Assembly: GCF_013410345.1 (NCBI RefSeq)
Contig: NZ_JACCFJ010000001.1
Coordinates: forward strand, 5,349,501 to 5,413,500
Reading direction: 5' to 3'
Length of the DNA stretch: 64,000 nt
Source of the DNA: Saccharopolyspora hordei
GTDB lineage: Bacteria > Actinomycetota > Actinomycetes > Mycobacteriales > Pseudonocardiaceae
Within the stretch, counting starts at the first letter, position 1. The number at the start of each line of letters is the position of its first letter. The position numbers and the translations under genes were made by a program. Positions 9,812 through 17,912 of this stretch are shown here, in pieces. A model generated the notes under the pieces. It ran no database searches. It saw only the letters and a program-made list of their open reading frames with translations, and was not told the DNA's origin.

Positions 9812-11071
9812 TCAGCGGCTGTCGAGCCAGGCGAGGGCCGCGGTGGTCATCGCGGTGACCCCGGTGGTGAGGGTCGGTTCGACCACCGGGGCGAAGAACG
9901 GCGAGTGGTTGGAGGGGACGTCGCGGCTCAGCGTGCCCGCTTCGCGGGCCGCGAGGTACTTGCCGCGCTCGACGCCGCCGAAGAACCAGTAGCAGGTCGG
10001 CACCCCGGCGGCCTCGCCGAACAGGCCGACGTCCTCGCTGCCGGTCACCGGCTCGAGCGCCAGCACCCGGTCGGCGCCGAGCTGCTCGCGCAGCGCCTGC
10101 GCCGTCCGCTCGGTCGCCTGCTCGTCGTTGACCAGCAGCGGGAAGCTGTGCAGCGGCTCGAACTCCGGTTCCCGCTCGGCGCCGGAGGCGGCCGCCTCGG
10201 CGCGCACGATGCGCTTGACCGCCTCGATCACCCGCTCGCGGACCCGTCCGTCGAAGGTGCGGATGTTGACCCGCAGCTCGGCCTGGTCGGGGATGATGTT
10301 GTCCTTCGTGCCCGCCCGGATGGACCCGACCGTGACCACCGCCGTGTCCCGGCCGGAGACCTCGCGGGAGACCACGGTCTGCAGCCGCAGCACGGTCGCC
10401 GAGGCCATCACCACCGGGTCGACGGCGTTCTCCGGCTGCGACCCGTGCGCGCCGCGCCCGAACATGGTGACCTTCAGCCCGTCGGCCGCGGCCATGCTGG
10501 GCCCGCCGACCAGGCCCACGGTGCCCGCCGGGAACGGGAAGACGTGCTGGCCGAGGCACACGTCCGGGCGCGGGAAGCGGTCCAGGAAGCCGTCGTCGAG
10601 CATCGCCCGCGCGCCCGCGCCGATCTCCTCCGCGGGCTGGAACACCGCGACCACCGTGCCGGACCACTGCTCGCGCGCGGTGACCAGCAGGTCGAGCGCG
10701 CCGAGCTGGCAGGTGACGTGCATGTCGTGCCCGCAGGCGTGCATCACCGGGACGTCGTTGCCGTCCGGGTCGGTGCCGCGCTGGGTGCTGGCGTAGTCCA
10801 GGCCGGTCTGCTCCTGCACCGGCAGCGCGTCGAAGTCCGCGCGCAGCAGCACGGTCGGCCCGTCGCCGTTGCGCAGCACGCCCACGACGCCCGTGCCGCC
10901 CACCCCGGTGGTGACCTCCAGGCCGAGCGCGTCGAGCCGCCGCGCGACCTCGGCGGCGGTGCGGTGCTCGGCGAAGGACAGCTCCGGGTGGGCGTGCAGG
11001 TCCTGGTAGAGCGCGGTGAGGTCGTCCCGGATGTCGTCGACCCGCCTCAGCACAGCACCCAGATCGCCCAC
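9812..11071 (-). CDS. M20 family metallo-amidohydrolase
   Basis: Peptidase M20D-type amidohydrolases cleave N-acyl or amide-linked amino acids (hippurate, IAA-amino acids, N-acetyl-L,L-DAP). The 419-residue protein shows the family blocks: LHAHPELSF, the metal-binding MHACGHDMH, FQPAEE, the dimerisation-domain GRGAHGSQP, IPDQAELRVNIR and a C-terminal NHSPFFAPVVEP. There is no signal peptide, so it is cytosolic. GTG 11071 is preceded by GGGAGGGCC. It lies downstream of the secreted acylase on the same strand but behind a strong terminator, so it is probably separately transcribed. The substrate cannot be read from the sequence. Confidence 0.85.
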   Translation of the reverse strand: MGDLGAVLRRVDDIRDDLTALYQDLHAHPELSFAEHRTAAEVARRLDALGLEVTTGVGGTGVVGVLRNGDGPTVLLRADFDALPVQEQTGLDYASTQRGTDPDGNDVPVMHACGHDMHVTCQLGALDLLVTAREQWSGTVVAVFQPAEEIGAGARAMLDDGFLDRFPRPDVCLGQHVFPFPAGTVGLVGGPSMAAADGLKVTMFGRGAHGSQPENAVDPVVMASATVLRLQTVVSREVSGRDTAVVTVGSIRAGTKDNIIPDQAELRVNIRTFDGRVRERVIEAVKRIVRAEAAASGAEREPEFEPLHSFPLLVNDEQATERTAQALREQLGADRVLALEPVTGSEDVGLFGEAAGVPTCYWFFGGVERGKYLAAREAGTLSRDVPSNHSPFFAPVVEPTLTTGVTAMTTAALAWLDSR

Positions 11072-11109
11072 GTGGCCCTCCCGTTCGTCGTCACCGCGAT
11101 GCTCGCACG

Positions 11110-11139
11110 CCTCCCCGGCCGGTGCACCGGCCGGGGAGG
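11110..11139 (-). terminator. Perfect 30-bp palindrome, terminator of acylase gene
   Basis: A 30-bp perfect palindrome (arms starting CCTCCCCGGCCGG) lies 16 bp beyond the acylase stop and upstream of the amidohydrolase start. It should end leftward transcription. Confidence 0.65.
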
Positions 11140-11155
11140 TGGTCTTCGCGAGCCG

Positions 11156-13999
11156 TCAGCGGGGCCGGTGCGCGGGGAACTCCACCACCTGCTGGTACGT
11201 CGGGCGGTTCTGCCAGCTCACCGTGTCCTGCGCGATGCCGCCGATCTTGCTGTGCACCAGCGCGTCCGCGCACCACTGGTCACCGGCCGCGCAGTCCGCG
11301 TCACCCGGGTAGGTCTCCTCCAGCGGGACCTCCGCCGCCTGGCGCAGGGTGTCCAGCAGCACCTGGCGGCACGCGGTCGGGTCCCCGCCGCCGCACAGCG
11401 GTGCGCCGAACCCGCCCGGCACCTCCTCGCCGAGCACCGCCCGGACGTCCTTGGACACCTGGCCGAACCAGCCGAACTGGAACGCCGAGCCCTGGTGGCC
11501 CTGCCCCACGTGCAGGCCCGGTTCGCCGTTCTGCCAGCCGGAGGGCGACTCGTTGACCTGCATGACGTCGGTCAGCGCCTCGTAGGCGGGCGTGCCGAGC
11601 GCGGGCTCGAACTCGCCGCGCACCAGCAGCGGCCACCACGCGTCCATCAGCGCGATCGCCTCGGCGTGCTCGTAGCGGTGGCTGCCCGGTTCGGTCTCGA
11701 CCCGCCGGCCGCCGTCGGCCAGCCAGGCGCGGAGCCGGGTGAGGAGTTCCTCGGTCCGCGGGTCGGTGACCGGTTCGCGGTCGATCAGCCGCAGCAGGTC
11801 CGGCAGCACGCGCTCCGCCCGCAGGTCGGTGACCCCCGCGTCGGCCATCGCCTGCACCAGGCTCGCGCGGTCGAACGTCCCGCCGTGCTCGATGCGCTCG
11901 CGGACGCGGGTGTCGAGCAGGTCCCCGCGCTGCACGGCGCCCTTCTCCGCGCGGTCGCCCGCGGTCCCCGGCGCCTGCTTGTTGTTCCAGTTGACGTAGT
12001 AGTCCTGGTCGATCGAGTTCGGGTGCTCCTCGAACGGGGCGTAGGCGGCGGTGTTGTCGACCGGGTCCCAGTCCTGCCACTCGTAGGCCGGGTCGGCGGC
12101 GATCGGCATGCTCGGGTCGACCACCGGCTTGCGGACCACGTTGGCGCCGGAGTTGAAGTAGGCGGTGTGGTCGGCGTCGACGTAGAACCAGTTGAAGGTG
12201 AAGTTGATGTCGTGCGCCGCCCGCTGGAAGGCTTCCGGCGAGGTGATCGCGGCCGGGTCGTTGAACTCCTGGAACCCGATGATCGAGTCGACTTCGTGCA
12301 GGAACGTCGAGCGGGCCAGGGCGAACGCGACCGGCTTGCCGTCGACGGTGCCGCGGTGGGTCACTGGGCCGTAGCTGGTGCGGAACACCGCCAGCCGGTA
12401 GGAGCCGGCGGGGGTGTCGTCACCGAGGTTGGGCTCCCAGGCGTTCTCCCGCTCCACCACCTGCATCGGCACGCACTCACCGCGGAAGAGGTACGCGTTG
12501 GATTCCACAGTGGCCGGACTGCCGTCCGGCTCGCACAGCTCCACGGCGTAGGTGTCGATCATGTCCTGGGACGCGGTGGTGGCGCTCCAGGCGTAGTCCT
12601 GACCGCGGCCGAGCAGCGTGTAGAAGCTCAGCCCGGCGAACGAGGCGCCCTTGGACGAGATGCCGGGGCCCTGCAGCTCCTGCAGGGTCAGCAGCTGCGG
12701 CGAGAAGTAGCCGGTCTGCGGCCCGAACACGGCCACCGGGTGGCCGCTCTCGGTGTGCGCGCCGGAGACGACGAGCGCGTTGGACATCCCGCGCGGCTCG
12801 CCCATCCCCTCCGGGAACAGGCCGTCGTCGAAGAGGCCGCGCAGGCTCTCCACCGGGTCGTCGGTGGCCGGTCGCGGGTTCCGGCTCTCCGGCTGGGCGG
12901 ACTGGTCCGCGGGTTCCGTGGCCGAGCCGGTGGGGTCGAAGACGAGCTGCTGCTCGACCACCGAGCCGGGGTCCGGCAGCACCACGCCCTCCGGGTGCTC
13001 CGGTGCCACGCCGTACGGGAACGACCGCCCGTCGTGGATCGTGCTGATCGCCTCCGGGTCGTCCTCCGCGCGGAAGGCGGCCCAGACCTGCTCGCCGCGC
13101 TCCGGGCCGAACCGCTCGTGCAGCGACATCCGGGCGATGGCGTTCTGCACCTCGCCGCCGCCACCGCCGCCGAACTGGGCGCCGACCAGGGAGGCCAGCA
13201 CGACGAGGTCGGTCAGCTCGAACGGCTCGATGGTGCCCTCGTTGGTGATCGGGTCGACGTGCCCGGTGGCCACGTACTCGCCCGGGAAGTAGCGGCCGCG
13301 GTGCGCCTGCTCGATGTAGGCGTTGATGCCGTCCACGTAGGACTGGGCGTCCTCCAGCGCCTGCCGCCCGCGCTCGCCGCGCGAGGCGACGGCGTCGATC
13401 TGCTGCTGCAGCTCCTCCTCGGTGTAGGGCGAGGCGGCGAAGAACCGCTGCTCCAGTTCGCGGTTCGCCGGTGCCCCACCGGCGAACGGGGTCACCTCGC
13501 CGCGGCCGGCCCGGCGCATCGCGTCCATGAGGAACAGCTTGTCCTCGGCGGTGGCGTAGCCCGCGCCGAAGGTGGTGCCGGACCGGGTGGTCCCGTAGAT
13601 GTGCGGGATGCCGGCGGTCTTGTCCCGGACGATGGTGACGTCCTCGCGCGGCTGGTAGGTGCGCTCGACGTCGTCGGGCCGCACGCCGAAGGAGTTGTCG
13701 AGGAAGAACTCCTCGATGGTGGCGGTGGTCAGCTCCCGGTAGCCGCCGGCGAGCGCGTCGTACCGGCCCAGCTGGTCGTCGGAGTGCGGCGGGCGGGTGC
13801 CCAGCAGCATGTGCGCGACGAGCTCGGCGAAGGTGGCACTGCCGTTCTGCCCGGGCGGGAGGACGTGGTGGCACTGCTCGCGGCAGTGGTCCGGTGCCGG
13901 CGCGGGGACCGGGTCGGCCGCTGCGGGCGGCACGACCAGCAGGGACGCCGCCGCTGCCACGGCGGCGAGGACGGCGGTGGAACGCGGGCGTCGCGGCAT
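11156..13999 (-). CDS. Secreted penicillin acylase family (Ntn) hydrolase
   Basis: Family S45 Ntn hydrolases are made as a precursor with signal peptide, alpha chain, spacer and beta chain, and self-cleave to expose an N-terminal Ser. The 947-residue product has a Sec signal (residues 1-28, ending AAADP), then an alpha region with GIPHIYG and AGYATAEDKLFLMD. The cleavage site is at RGM-SNALVVSG, which would make Ser406 the beta-chain nucleophile. Conserved FNWFYVD and NWNNKQAPG blocks follow. It probably acts outside the cell on an acyl-amide such as an acyl-homoserine lactone, aculeacin-like lipopeptide or beta-lactam side chain. The substrate is not determinable here. Confidence 0.85.
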   Translation of the reverse strand: MPRRPRSTAVLAAVAAAASLLVVPPAAADPVPAPAPDHCREQCHHVLPPGQNGSATFAELVAHMLLGTRPPHSDDQLGRYDALAGGYRELTTATIEEFFLDNSFGVRPDDVERTYQPREDVTIVRDKTAGIPHIYGTTRSGTTFGAGYATAEDKLFLMDAMRRAGRGEVTPFAGGAPANRELEQRFFAASPYTEEELQQQIDAVASRGERGRQALEDAQSYVDGINAYIEQAHRGRYFPGEYVATGHVDPITNEGTIEPFELTDLVVLASLVGAQFGGGGGGEVQNAIARMSLHERFGPERGEQVWAAFRAEDDPEAISTIHDGRSFPYGVAPEHPEGVVLPDPGSVVEQQLVFDPTGSATEPADQSAQPESRNPRPATDDPVESLRGLFDDGLFPEGMGEPRGMSNALVVSGAHTESGHPVAVFGPQTGYFSPQLLTLQELQGPGISSKGASFAGLSFYTLLGRGQDYAWSATTASQDMIDTYAVELCEPDGSPATVESNAYLFRGECVPMQVVERENAWEPNLGDDTPAGSYRLAVFRTSYGPVTHRGTVDGKPVAFALARSTFLHEVDSIIGFQEFNDPAAITSPEAFQRAAHDINFTFNWFYVDADHTAYFNSGANVVRKPVVDPSMPIAADPAYEWQDWDPVDNTAAYAPFEEHPNSIDQDYYVNWNNKQAPGTAGDRAEKGAVQRGDLLDTRVRERIEHGGTFDRASLVQAMADAGVTDLRAERVLPDLLRLIDREPVTDPRTEELLTRLRAWLADGGRRVETEPGSHRYEHAEAIALMDAWWPLLVRGEFEPALGTPAYEALTDVMQVNESPSGWQNGEPGLHVGQGHQGSAFQFGWFGQVSKDVRAVLGEEVPGGFGAPLCGGGDPTACRQVLLDTLRQAAEVPLEETYPGDADCAAGDQWCADALVHSKIGGIAQDTVSWQNRPTYQQVVEFPAHRPR

Positions 14000-14056
14000 G
14001 GCTGGTCCTCCCGGTGGATCTTCGCGACCCGGACGCTAGCCACCCGTCAGCAGAAT

Positions 14057-14069
14057 TGAAAGACTTTCA
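14057..14069. promoter_or_regulatory. 13-bp palindromic operator upstream of acylase
   Basis: TGAAAG-A-CTTTCA is a perfect 6+1+6 palindrome 58 bp upstream of the acylase start, in a locally AT-rich patch. This is a typical place for a repressor or activator site controlling the leftward acylase gene. The binding protein is unknown. Confidence 0.5.
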
Positions 14070-14105
14070 CGTTCAGCTTGCTCCGAACGGCCGAGCGTGG
14101 CGCGC

Positions 14106-14636
14106 TCAGGACGCCGCCGCGGGGCGGTGCTCCCCGCGCTTCCACCGGGCGTTCTCCAGCTCCAACGCCGCCCACAGCAGGTTGAGCGGGTGGTCGGGCG
14201 CGTGGTTCTGCCGCTCGCCGCGCCGGGCGAACGCCCCCACCAGCACGTGCATCTCCGGCCCGACGTCGCTGACCAGCTCCACGGTGCGCAGCCCCCGCCC
14301 CTCGGGCAACCGCCCGTCGTCGGCCGCCTCGCCCACCCCGCGCGTGACGATCATGCAGCCGTGCAGCAGGTCCGAGCGGAGCAGGTCGAAGCCGTAGCGC
14401 ACGTCGTCGATCTCCGCGGCGATGTCGAGCTCGTCCCGGTAGTCGGCGCCGAACCAGCCGCGCAGGAACCCGGAGATCAGCCCGCTGGCCGGGATGACGA
14501 GCGGGAGCGCGTGCAGCTGGCTGGCGAGCACCGGACGGTCCGGCAGCTGCGCGGCCGGCAGGTTCGTGACGAGGCTCAGCCCGCTGCGCCGCCACTCCAG
14601 GACGTCCACATCGGACAGCGGGTTCTCGCCCCGCAC
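14106..14636 (-). pseudogene. Possible truncated LysR-type effector domain, no DNA-binding part
   Basis: The open frame (GTG 14636, 176 residues) resembles the effector-binding half of a regulator (LPLVIPASGLISGFLRGWFG, GCMIVTRGVGEA, HPLNLLWAALE). It has no helix-turn-helix. The frame continues upstream without a start codon into the terminator of the next gene. I read it as the remnant of a LysR-like regulator that lost its N-terminus. The family assignment is weak, and it could be a small unrecognised protein. It ends 36 bp from the palindrome upstream of the acylase, so it may once have regulated that gene. Confidence 0.4.
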
Positions 14637-14699
14637 GCCGACCAGGACGCTGCCGCAGACCAGGTCGGCCTGCTTCGTCCTCAGTGCACGCCGACCGGG

Positions 14700-14732
14700 G
14701 CACGGCCCGGCACGCCAGGTGCCGGGCCGTGC
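14700..14732 (-). terminator. Strong hairpin terminator after FAH-family gene
   Basis: A 14-bp perfect stem (GCACGGCCCGGCAC / GTGCCGGGCCGTGC) with a 5-nt loop starts 4 bp beyond the stop of the leftward FAH-family gene. Confidence 0.75.
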
Positions 14733-14736
14733 CGCG

Positions 14737-15600
14737 TCAGGCCTGCGTGAACCGCTGGCGCTGCCGGCCCAGGCCGTCGATCTCCATCTCCAGCACGTCC
14801 CCGGCCTTGAGGTACGGGAAGCGCCCGGACATGGCGACGCCCTCCGGGGTGCCGGTGTTGACCAGGTCGCCCGGTTCCAGCGTCATGTACTGCGACAGGT
14901 GGCGGACGATCTCGCCGACGCCGAAGATCATGTCCGCGGTGGTGGAGTCCTGGCGGGGCTCGCCGTTGACCCACGACCGCAGCCGCAGCGCCTGCGGGTC
15001 GGCGACCTCGTCCGCCGGCACCAGCCACGGGCCGACCGGGTTGAACGCCTCGGCGCACTTGCCCTTGGACCACTGCCCACCGGAGTGCTCCTTCTGGAAG
15101 GCGCGCTCCGAGACGTCGTTGGCCACCACGTAGCCGGCGACGCACTCCAGCGCCTGCTCGACGCTGTCCAGGTAGCGGGCCCGCCGGCCGATCACCACGC
15201 CGAGCTCGACCTCCCAGTCGACCTGCTCGGCACCACGCGGGACCGGCACCTCGTCGTAGGGCCCGACGACCGTGTTCGGGTGCTTGAAGAACAGGATCGG
15301 CACCTCGGGCGGCGCCGAACCGGACTCGGCGGCGTGCGCGGCGTAGTTCTGGCCGATGCACAGCACGGCCATCGGCCGCGCGATCGGGGCCCCCACCCGC
15401 AGGCCGCTGCCGTCCCCGGGGTCGTCGACCGGGGGCAGCTCACCGGCGTCCAGCGCCGCGCGCGCCCGCTGGACACCGCCGCTGGCCAGGAACGCCCCGT
15501 CGACGTCCGCGGTGATCGGACGCAGGTCGAACAGCCGGCCCCGGTCGTCCGCCACGTGCGGCTGCTCCGCCCCGACGGGGCCCAACCTCAGAAACCTCAT
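14737..15600 (-). CDS. Fumarylacetoacetate hydrolase family protein
   Basis: FAH-family enzymes hydrolyse or isomerise 1,3-dicarbonyl and 2-oxo acids using Mg2+, often at the end of aromatic degradation. The 287-residue product (ATG 15600 after GAAGGAG) has the family core CIGQNYAAHAAE, ILFFKHPNTVVGP, the metal-binding DWEVELGVVIG and NDVSERAFQ, and a C-terminal NTGTPEGVA block. It is next to a MarR/dioxygenase pair, so a role in a ring-cleavage pathway (acylpyruvase or hydroxyhepta-diene-dioate isomerase type) is plausible but not shown. Confidence 0.82.
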   Translation of the reverse strand: MRFLRLGPVGAEQPHVADDRGRLFDLRPITADVDGAFLASGGVQRARAALDAGELPPVDDPGDGSGLRVGAPIARPMAVLCIGQNYAAHAAESGSAPPEVPILFFKHPNTVVGPYDEVPVPRGAEQVDWEVELGVVIGRRARYLDSVEQALECVAGYVVANDVSERAFQKEHSGGQWSKGKCAEAFNPVGPWLVPADEVADPQALRLRSWVNGEPRQDSTTADMIFGVGEIVRHLSQYMTLEPGDLVNTGTPEGVAMSGRFPYLKAGDVLEMEIDGLGRQRQRFTQA

Positions 15601-15722
15601 CTCGCTCCTTCGCGTCTCGACACACGCTGCCGCCCCGGCACCGTCGAGGCCGGGTGGAGCCGGCGCGGTCGGCAGCTCCCCGACCCTCCACGGCCGGACA
15701 CCGCGAAGCAAGCCCCTCCGCG

Positions 15723-16181
15723 TCAGGCCCCGCGCAGGTGGCGGGTGACCGCGCCGAGCCCGGTCGCGAGGGCGCGCACCTGGTCCCGGTCGAGCAGGTC
15801 GATGAGGTTCGCGCGGACCGCCTCGACGTGCCCGGGCGCCGCGGCGCGCAGCTTCTCCCGGCCCTCCTCGGTGAGCAGGGCGTGCACGCCGCGGTCGTCG
15901 GACTCGCAGGTGCGGCGACGCACCAGGCCGGCCTTCTCCAGCTGGGTGACCTGGTAGGTCAGGCCGCTCTTCGAGGTCACCACCTGCTGGGCGAGCTCGG
16001 TCATCCGCAGCTCGCCGCCGGGCGCGGCGGAGAGCCGGACCAGGATCTCGTACTGCGGGTGGGACAGCCCGACCTGCTCGCGCAGCTGCTGCTCGACCTC
16101 GCGGGCGAGGAGGTTGCTCGCTTCCAGGAAGGTGCTCCAGGCCGCCACCTCCTCGTCGTCCAGCCAGCGCGGTCCGCCCAT
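15723..16181 (-). CDS. MarR family transcriptional regulator
   Basis: This 152-residue winged-helix regulator has the MarR fold: helices around LSHPQYEILVRLSAAPGG, a recognition helix in MTELAQQVVTSKSGLTYQ, and the wing RRTCESDDRGVHALLTEEG with the family's DxR. It is divergent from the dioxygenase gene, and the 42-bp spacer holds a 20-bp palindrome. This is the standard arrangement for autoregulation plus control of a target that handles a phenolic or oxidative ligand. ATG 16181 was chosen because the domain begins just after it. Confidence 0.88.
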   Translation of the reverse strand: MGGPRWLDDEEVAAWSTFLEASNLLAREVEQQLREQVGLSHPQYEILVRLSAAPGGELRMTELAQQVVTSKSGLTYQVTQLEKAGLVRRRTCESDDRGVHALLTEEGREKLRAAAPGHVEAVRANLIDLLDRDQVRALATGLGAVTRHLRGA

Positions 16182-16195
16182 GCCCGGCAGCCCAG

Positions 16196-16215
16196 CTCGT
16201 TCGAATTCGGACGAG
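16196..16215. promoter_or_regulatory. Candidate MarR operator in divergent promoter
   Basis: CTCGTTCGAATTCGGACGAG is a 20-bp palindrome with one mismatched pair. It sits 14 bp upstream of the MarR start and 8 bp upstream of the dioxygenase start, overlapping the dioxygenase ribosome-binding region. Binding here would block both genes. Confidence 0.65.
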
Positions 16216-16223
16216 GAGGCCCG

Positions 16224-16977
16224 ATGTCCCGGATGCCGACCGCGTACCTCAGCCACGGCTCGCCGCCGCTGGCCGACGACCCGGAGTGGCCGGGCCAGCT
16301 CGCCGCCTGGTCGGCCCGGATGCCGGGGCCGACCGCGGTCCTGGTCGTCTCGGCGCACTGGGAGGAAGCGCCGCCGGCCATCGGGGCCACCCGCACCGTC
16401 CCCCCTGGTGCACGACTCCTGGGGCTTCCCGGACCGCTACCACATCGTCCAGTACCCCGCGCCCGGTGCCCCGGAGCTCGCCGACCGCGTGCGCGCCCTG
16501 CTGCGCGGTCCGGGCACCCCGGTGCGGGACTTCCCGGACCGCGGCCTCGACCACGGCGCCTCCGTGCCGCTGGCGGAGACGTACCCGGACGCCGACGTGC
16601 CCGTGCTGCAGGTCTCCATGCCGACGCTCGAGCCGGAGCGGCTGGTGCGCATGGGCCGGGCGCTGGCGCCGCTGCGCGACGAGGGCGTGCTCATCGTGGG
16701 CAGCGGCTTCTTCACCTCCAACCTCGCGGCGCTGCGCGAACCGGGCACCCCGAGCTGGTCGGTGGAGTTCGACGACTGGGGTCAGCGGGCGCTCGCGGCG
16801 CACGACGTCGACGCCCTGCTGGACTTCGAGCGCAAGGCCCCGGCCGCGCGCCTGGCGCACCCGCGCACCGAGCACTTCGTGGCGCTCGGCGCCGCGGGCG
16901 ACGACCTGACCGCGCAGCAGGTGGCCGTCGACGGCTTCTGGTGGGGCCTGGCCACGCGCTCGGTCCAGTTCGGCTGA
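16224..16977 (+). pseudogene. DODA-type extradiol dioxygenase, frameshifted
   Basis: Class III (LigB/DODA-type) ring-cleaving dioxygenase using Fe or Zn. The first 59 codons (from ATG 16224 after GAGGAGG) read MSRMPTAYLSHGSPPLADD through VVSAHWEEAPPAIGATRTVP with two metal His. The rest continues one frame over from LVHDSWGFPDRYH to WWGLATRSVQFG at 16977. The break is in the six-C run at 16400-16405; five Cs would restore an unbroken 250-residue protein. Either the gene is recently inactivated, or the base is a sequencing error, or slippage restores the frame. It is divergent from the MarR gene. Confidence 0.85.
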
Positions 16978-16981
16978 CGCG

Positions 16982-17803
16982 TCAGCGGCGCAGCTGCTGC
17001 TCGATGGTGGCGACCGCCTTGGACAGCGGTTCGCGGGTCTCCTCGGTCCAGTTCGGGCCGCAGCGCGGGGTCGGCGCCGACACCGACAGCGCGGCGACCA
17101 CCGCGCCGGAGTGGTCGTGGATCGGCATCGCCACGCACCGGCAGCCCACGATGTACTCCTCGTCGTCCACCGCGTAGCCGCGGGCGCGGGCCTGCTGGAC
17201 CTCGGCCAGCAGCTCGGGCAGCTCGCACACGGTGTTCTCGGTGAACCGCTCCAGTTCCACGCCCTGGTAGCGGCGCACCAGTTCCTCCTGCGACAGCCCG
17301 GTCAGCAGCGCCTTGCCCAGGCCGTCGGCGTGCGCGGGCAGCCGCATGCCCACCGCGGAGACCAGCTTCATCGGTTGCGGCGACTCGGCGATGGCGATGT
17401 AGACGTTCTCGATGCCGTCCAGCCTGGACAGCTGCACCGTCTCCCCGGTCTCCGCGGCCAGCTGCTCCATCAGCGGCAGCGCCAGGCCGACGATGTCGCG
17501 GTGGCCGGTGTAGCCCTGGCCGACCGTCCACGCCTTCAGCCCGAGCCCGTAGGTGCGGGTGGTCGGGTCGAACTCGGCGAAACCGCGGTGCACCAGGGTG
17601 CCGAGCAGCCCGTGCACGCTGGACAGCGGGAGCCGCAGCGTCTCGGCGATGTCGCTGAGCCGGTGCCTGCCCCGGGAGAGCAGCTCCAGGATGACCAGCG
17701 CGCGGTCGGCCGACTTGACCACGTTGGGCGCGCTGCCCGCTGGTTCGGCCGTGACGGGTTCCGTCTTCACCCGACGTTCCTCCTGCTCCGTTCCCTGGCG
17801 CAT
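16982..17803 (-). CDS. IclR family transcriptional regulator
   Basis: This is a 273-residue regulator. The N-terminal winged helix (KSADRALVILELLSRGRHRLSDIAETLRLPLSSVHGLL) is followed by the IclR effector-binding domain (TVQLSRLDGIENVYIA, LPAHADGLGKALL, VDDEEYIVGCRCVAMPI, AALSVSAP). ATG 17803 follows GGGAGGAG. Family members sense small carboxylates or aromatics. It ends 5 bp from the dioxygenase gene in convergent orientation. Its own promoter carries a palindrome, so autoregulation is likely. Its other targets are unknown. Confidence 0.9.
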   Translation of the reverse strand: MRQGTEQEERRVKTEPVTAEPAGSAPNVVKSADRALVILELLSRGRHRLSDIAETLRLPLSSVHGLLGTLVHRGFAEFDPTTRTYGLGLKAWTVGQGYTGHRDIVGLALPLMEQLAAETGETVQLSRLDGIENVYIAIAESPQPMKLVSAVGMRLPAHADGLGKALLTGLSQEELVRRYQGVELERFTENTVCELPELLAEVQQARARGYAVDDEEYIVGCRCVAMPIHDHSGAVVAALSVSAPTPRCGPNWTEETREPLSKAVATIEQQLRR

Positions 17804-17818
17804 CGACTCCTCCCGGCC

Positions 17819-17830
17819 TACTGAACAGTA
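17819..17830. promoter_or_regulatory. Palindrome upstream of IclR gene
   Basis: TACTG-AA-CAGTA is a perfect 5-bp inverted repeat 16 bp upstream of the IclR start and within the spacer to ileS. It is a plausible autoregulatory operator and could also touch the ileS promoter. Confidence 0.45.
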
Positions 17831-17912
17831 CAGCGGGGGTGCGGACCCCGCGCAGCTCCTCCGTCCGCCCGTCCGCGGTGTCAGCCGGGCCGAGCGGTGT
17901 GAGCATGTGAAG

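Noticed and set aside
9905..14059. Rightward 1384-codon frame across the amidohydrolase and acylase
   Set aside because: Antisense to two conserved enzymes with signal peptide and catalytic motifs; it has no recognisable features itself.
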